Source of the DNA: Cohnella zeiphila
GTDB lineage: Bacteria; Bacillota; Bacilli; Paenibacillales; Paenibacillaceae
DNA length: 64,000 nucleotides
Assembly: GCF_014212055.1 (NCBI RefSeq)
Contig: NZ_JACJVO010000003.1
Location: 1 to 64,000 of the forward strand
Reading direction: 5' to 3'
Positions 61,358-64,000 of the stretch are shown piece by piece (positions within the stretch are counted from its first letter, which is position 1; the number at the start of each line of letters is the position of its first letter). Below the pieces are notes generated by a model. It was not told the DNA's origin. It made no database searches and was given only the letters and a program-made list of their open reading frames with translations. The position numbers and the translations under genes are program-made.

Positions 61358-62323
61358 ATGGAACAATCGAAGTCGCAGGCTGTCGTCCGAGCCTCCGAAT
61401 ACAGAGGATGGTCCTCCGTCGTGCTGGAGACGGAGGCGATTCGCGCCGAGCTGATCCCGGGACTGGGCGCCAAGATCGTTTCTTTGCGATATAAGCCTAC
61501 CGGCAAAGAATGGCTGGTGGACGCCGGCTCCCGCGAGCTGCTTCAGCCGGCTTACGGCTCCTCCTTCGGCGAGGCCGACTTGAGCGGCTGGGACGAATGC
61601 TTTCCGACGATCACGCCTTGCGACGTCGAAATCGGCAGCGGCGGGAAGCGCTCCTTGCCCGACCACGGAGAGGCGTGGCCGCTTCCTTGGGATTGCGAAT
61701 TCGCCGGCGGAAGCGTCGCTTGTTCGGTTGCCGGCAGGGCGCTGCCTTACCGCTTCGCGCGCACGCTGTCTTGCCCCGCGGCCGACACGCTGCGGATGGA
61801 ATATCGCGTCGCCAACCTCGGAGGCGAACCGCTGCCGTTCCTGTGGGTGCCGCACCCGCAATTCGCCGTGACGGAGCCGACGCGCATCGTGCTGCCGGCA
61901 TCGGTCCGGGACGTTGCATGCGTGTTCGGCGGCCATTCGCTGCGCGACGGGGAGAGCTATGCGTGGTCGGATCAAGCGCTCGCCCAGCCCGGGCAGACCG
62001 GAGACGGGCGCAAGTTTTACATTCCCGGCCGGTTGTCCGAGGGCTGGAGCGGGCTCGCGTGCGAGCGAAGCGGCGATTGGCTGCGCATGGACGTCGATCC
62101 GGAGCGCGTGCCCTACTTCGGAGTGTGGATCGACGAAGGGATGGTGAACGATCGCAACGCGGTCGCGCCGGAGCCTTCAATCGGCTATTACGACGCGCTG
62201 GACCGGGCGATCGCGAACGGAAGCGCGGGGATCGTCGGCCCCGGCGAAGCGTTCGAATGGACATTGGAGTTGCGGCTGGGCGCCGGCGGATCTCACACGA
62301 ACTTCGACGGAGGAACGTTGTAG
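61358..62323 (+). CDS. Aldose-1-epimerase-like (galactose mutarotase fold) protein
   Basis: 321 residues of the mutarotase-like beta-sandwich: ELIPGLGAKIVSLRY near the N-terminus, GWDECFPTITPC, LPDHGEAWPLPW with the His expected to bind sugar (about 107), and LPFLWVPHPQFAV with a second His (about 168). The catalytic Glu would be GPGEAFEW near the C-terminus (about 297). Members interconvert anomers or bind unusual sugars. AAAGGA precedes ATG. Its 3' end overlaps the convergent AraC gene by 31 bp. Confidence 0.85.
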   Translation: MEQSKSQAVVRASEYRGWSSVVLETEAIRAELIPGLGAKIVSLRYKPTGKEWLVDAGSRELLQPAYGSSFGEADLSGWDECFPTITPCDVEIGSGGKRSLPDHGEAWPLPWDCEFAGGSVACSVAGRALPYRFARTLSCPAADTLRMEYRVANLGGEPLPFLWVPHPQFAVTEPTRIVLPASVRDVACVFGGHSLRDGESYAWSDQALAQPGQTGDGRKFYIPGRLSEGWSGLACERSGDWLRMDVDPERVPYFGVWIDEGMVNDRNAVAPEPSIGYYDALDRAIANGSAGIVGPGEAFEWTLELRLGAGGSHTNFDGGTL

Positions 62324-63132
62324 TATTTTTTGAAGGCCTTGGAGAACGTGAACGGATCGGGATAGCCGAGGTAGCCCGCGATTTGCTGGACGGTGTGCTT
62401 TTTCTCGTACAGATAATCGCGGGCCCGGTTCATTTTCACCTGGTAGATGTATTGTCCCGGGGTGATGCCCAGCGCCTTCTTGAAATAGGAGATAAAATAC
62501 TTCTCGGATATGCCCGCAAGCGCCGCAAGCTCGCTCATCTTCATGGACCGGTGCAGATGATCGTGGACGTATTTGAAGATCGGCTGCAGCACGTCCAGGC
62601 TTCCCTCCGATTTCCTCGGATTTCTTCCGCTCACAAAAGCCCCGGTATACCGGCCCAGCCCATGTAGCTCGATGATTCTGGCCATGACGGCCGTCAGACC
62701 GGCCTTCAGGTACAGACGGCTTCCCGGCACGCCGCCGGGCTGCGTCGAGCGGATGAAAGTGCCGCGGAACAGCTCGGCTTCCTCCCGGATCCGCTCATGC
62801 GCGACGATTCCCGAAAGCGGAAAATCTCCCAATATGCGCTGCTGCCCTCCGATCCCGTAATCGAAATGAACGTAAATAAAACGGCATCCTTCACCTGGCG
62901 AAGCCGCCATATAGGGAACTTGGGGGTAAAAGAAGACCACGTCCCCGGGGTTCGCCGTATGCTCGATTCCGCCGATCTGAATCCGGACCGTACCGGCTTG
63001 CACGAACCAAAGATCGTAGTCGTTATGAGCCTTGTGCTCGATCCAGTCCCCGTCATGAGACTCCTCCCGGCAAGAGTTGATGCGAATCGCGATATATTCC
63101 GACAGCTCGTTGAAAATGCCGATGTCGGTCAT
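62293..63132 (-). CDS. AraC-family regulator with cupin domain
   Basis: 279 residues. Cupin-like sensor about 25-100 (HNDYDLWFVQAGTVRIQIGG, NPGDVVFFYPQVPY) and AraC HTH in the last 100 residues (MKMSELAALAGISEKYFISYFKKALG, VQQIAGYLGYPDPFTFSKAFKK). ATG 63132 (MTDIGIFNELSEY) is preferred, with GAGGGGAAGAGG upstream. It is divergent from the GH4 gene and the likely activator of it. The 3' end overlaps the epimerase gene on the other strand. Confidence 0.9.
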   Translation of the reverse strand: MTDIGIFNELSEYIAIRINSCREESHDGDWIEHKAHNDYDLWFVQAGTVRIQIGGIEHTANPGDVVFFYPQVPYMAASPGEGCRFIYVHFDYGIGGQQRILGDFPLSGIVAHERIREEAELFRGTFIRSTQPGGVPGSRLYLKAGLTAVMARIIELHGLGRYTGAFVSGRNPRKSEGSLDVLQPIFKYVHDHLHRSMKMSELAALAGISEKYFISYFKKALGITPGQYIYQVKMNRARDYLYEKKHTVQQIAGYLGYPDPFTFSKAFKKYYNVPPSKFV

Positions 63133-63261
63133 CCTCTTCCCCTCACTTTGCGACATCCCCTAAGTTACCCCATTATACCACGGACCATATTCGATACGAA
63201 AAACAGTACCATTTGACATGAATCCAAAACTATCTCATATTCCGCTTTCGGGCCATTCTCC

Positions 63262-63267
63262 TATAAT
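63262..63267 (+). promoter_or_regulatory. -10 element of the GH4 gene (activator-type promoter)
   Basis: A perfect TATAAT lies 29 bp before the GH4 start codon, but the -35 position shows no match to TTGACA. This is what one expects when an AraC-type activator, here encoded divergently, replaces the -35 contact. Confidence 0.45.
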
Positions 63268-63296
63268 GAAGCCATAAACGCTTTGAGGAGGGCTTG

Positions 63297-64000
63297 ATGG
63301 TGAACGATTCGAAAGCGCCGCAGCCGAAAGTGGTCGTCCTGGGGGCGGGCAGTCTCTTCTTCGGACGGCAGTCGATTTGGCAAATGGTTCATTCCCCTTA
63401 TTTGAACAACGGAACGCTGGCCTTGGTGGATACGGACGAGGAAAGGCTGTCCAAGATGGTCGCTCTCGCCAGGATGGTGGCGCGCGAGAACGGCGTTCCG
63501 CTTCGGGTGGAAGGCTCGACGAATCGGCGAGAGGTGCTGAAGGACGCGGATTTCGTCGTGCTCAGCTTCGCCGAAGACACGGTCAAATACCGCGGCATCG
63601 ACTGCCAGGTGAGCTTGAAATACGGGATTCGCATGTGCTCCGGGGACACGATCGGTCCCGGCGGGATCTTTCGGGCGATGAGAGAATTGCCGGTTATAAT
63701 GGAATGCGCCAAAGACGTGGAGGAACTGTGCCCCGACGCTTGGGTCATCAATTACATCAACCCGTCCACCGTTCACGGAATCGCTTTGAGCCGGTACGCT
63801 CCGAAGCTGAAGACGTTCGCGCTATGCGACAGCCACCACATGCCTCATAAGAAAGCGTATTACGCGATTCGTGCCGGCATCATCGGGGACCGGAGCGAAT
63901 TTACCGAGGAGATCGACCGTCGGTTCGACTTTCGCGTGGCGGGCGTCAATCACTTCACCTGGCTGCTGAAAGCGGAGTATGACGGCAAGGACGTCATGGC
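63297..64000 (+). CDS. Glycoside hydrolase family 4 (partial, runs off the window)
   Basis: At least 234 residues, open to the last base. The N-terminal Rossmann motif KVVVLGAGSLFFGRQ binds NAD, as all GH4 enzymes need. Further family segments are DADFVVLSF, MCSGDTIGPGGIFRAMRELP, VINYINPSTVHGIAL, the metal-binding ALCDSHHMP (Cys and His) and VAGVNHFTWLL with the second metal His. GH4 includes alpha-galactosidases, alpha-glucuronidases and 6-phospho-glycosidases; this one looks nearest the LplD/alpha-galacturonidase side, without certainty. GAGGAGGG precedes ATG 63297; TTG 63294 and GTG 63300 are alternatives. Confidence 0.88.
   Translation, partial: MVNDSKAPQPKVVVLGAGSLFFGRQSIWQMVHSPYLNNGTLALVDTDEERLSKMVALARMVARENGVPLRVEGSTNRREVLKDADFVVLSFAEDTVKYRGIDCQVSLKYGIRMCSGDTIGPGGIFRAMRELPVIMECAKDVEELCPDAWVINYINPSTVHGIALSRYAPKLKTFALCDSHHMPHKKAYYAIRAGIIGDRSEFTEEIDRRFDFRVAGVNHFTWLLKAEYDGKDVM

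Overview
The window looks like chromosomal DNA of a Gram-positive, GC-rich Paenibacillaceae-type bacterium (Paenibacillus/Cohnella-like). The evidence is a Bacillus-style tRNA array, a sigW-rsiW pair, the cdaA-cdaR-glmM operon followed by a glmS-ribozyme-controlled glmS, strong Shine-Dalgarno sequences with frequent GTG and TTG starts, and several lipoprotein/permease/permease sugar transporters of the kind driven by YesM/YesN-type two-component systems.

Layout. 0.1-1.35 kb holds ten tRNA genes in two runs. 1.36-13.3 kb is core: a polytopic membrane protein, PEP carboxylase, sigW/rsiW, cdaA-cdaR-glmM and glmS. 13.3-16.7 kb is a visibly AT-rich accessory island: an old-yellow-enzyme reductase, an HxlR regulator with two matching 20-bp candidate operators, a deletion scar of a zinc-type alcohol dehydrogenase, and an MBL-fold hydrolase. 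16.7-24.3 kb is an AraC-type membrane regulator with a sugar ABC transporter and a sulfatase, the regulator lying between two copies of an 83-bp element. 24.3-25.7 kb is a divergent MerR/NAD(P)-reductase pair. 25.7-34.6 kb carries glycoside hydrolases (GH31, a GH5-like clan-A enzyme, a GH123/DUF4091 enzyme) with two AraC regulators, plus a secreted parallel beta-helix protein. 34.8-49.4 kb is two ABC-transporter/two-component modules in tandem. 49.6-57.9 kb is an amino-sugar catabolic set: nagA, a CE4-like deacetylase, deoR, a tagatose-6-P-kinase-like PfkB, a class II aldolase, an agaS-like SIS isomerase and a ROK kinase. 58-61 kb is an MMPL exporter with its TetR regulator. 61.3-64 kb is an aldose-epimerase-like protein, an AraC regulator and the start of a GH4 glycosidase cut by the window end.

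How the genes fit together. From about 16.7 kb to the end the region reads as a carbohydrate-utilisation island. Extracellular and cytoplasmic hydrolases and a sulfatase would act on a complex, possibly sulfated and hexosamine-containing glycan. Three CUT1-type importers without their own ATPase would bring in oligosaccharides; a shared MsmX-like ATPase elsewhere is assumed. The amino-sugar set would then carry N-acetyl-hexosamine through kinase, deacetylase, deaminase/isomerase, kinase and aldolase to triose phosphates. The enzyme set matches the Aga (GalNAc/galactosamine) route better than the GlcNAc route, but with an ABC/ROK entry instead of a PTS. This is inference from families and order; no substrate can be read from sequence alone.

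Other structure: a glmS ribozyme, a near-perfect ECF sigma-W promoter between sigW and rsiW, five 52-bp tandem repeats each with a palindrome, a set of CTGCA-N4-TGCAG repeats inside a transporter operon, gene scars (adh, an sdaAB-like start, an epimerase-like fragment) and a likely frameshift at the start of deoR. No CRISPR array, rRNA gene, intact insertion sequence or phage gene was seen.
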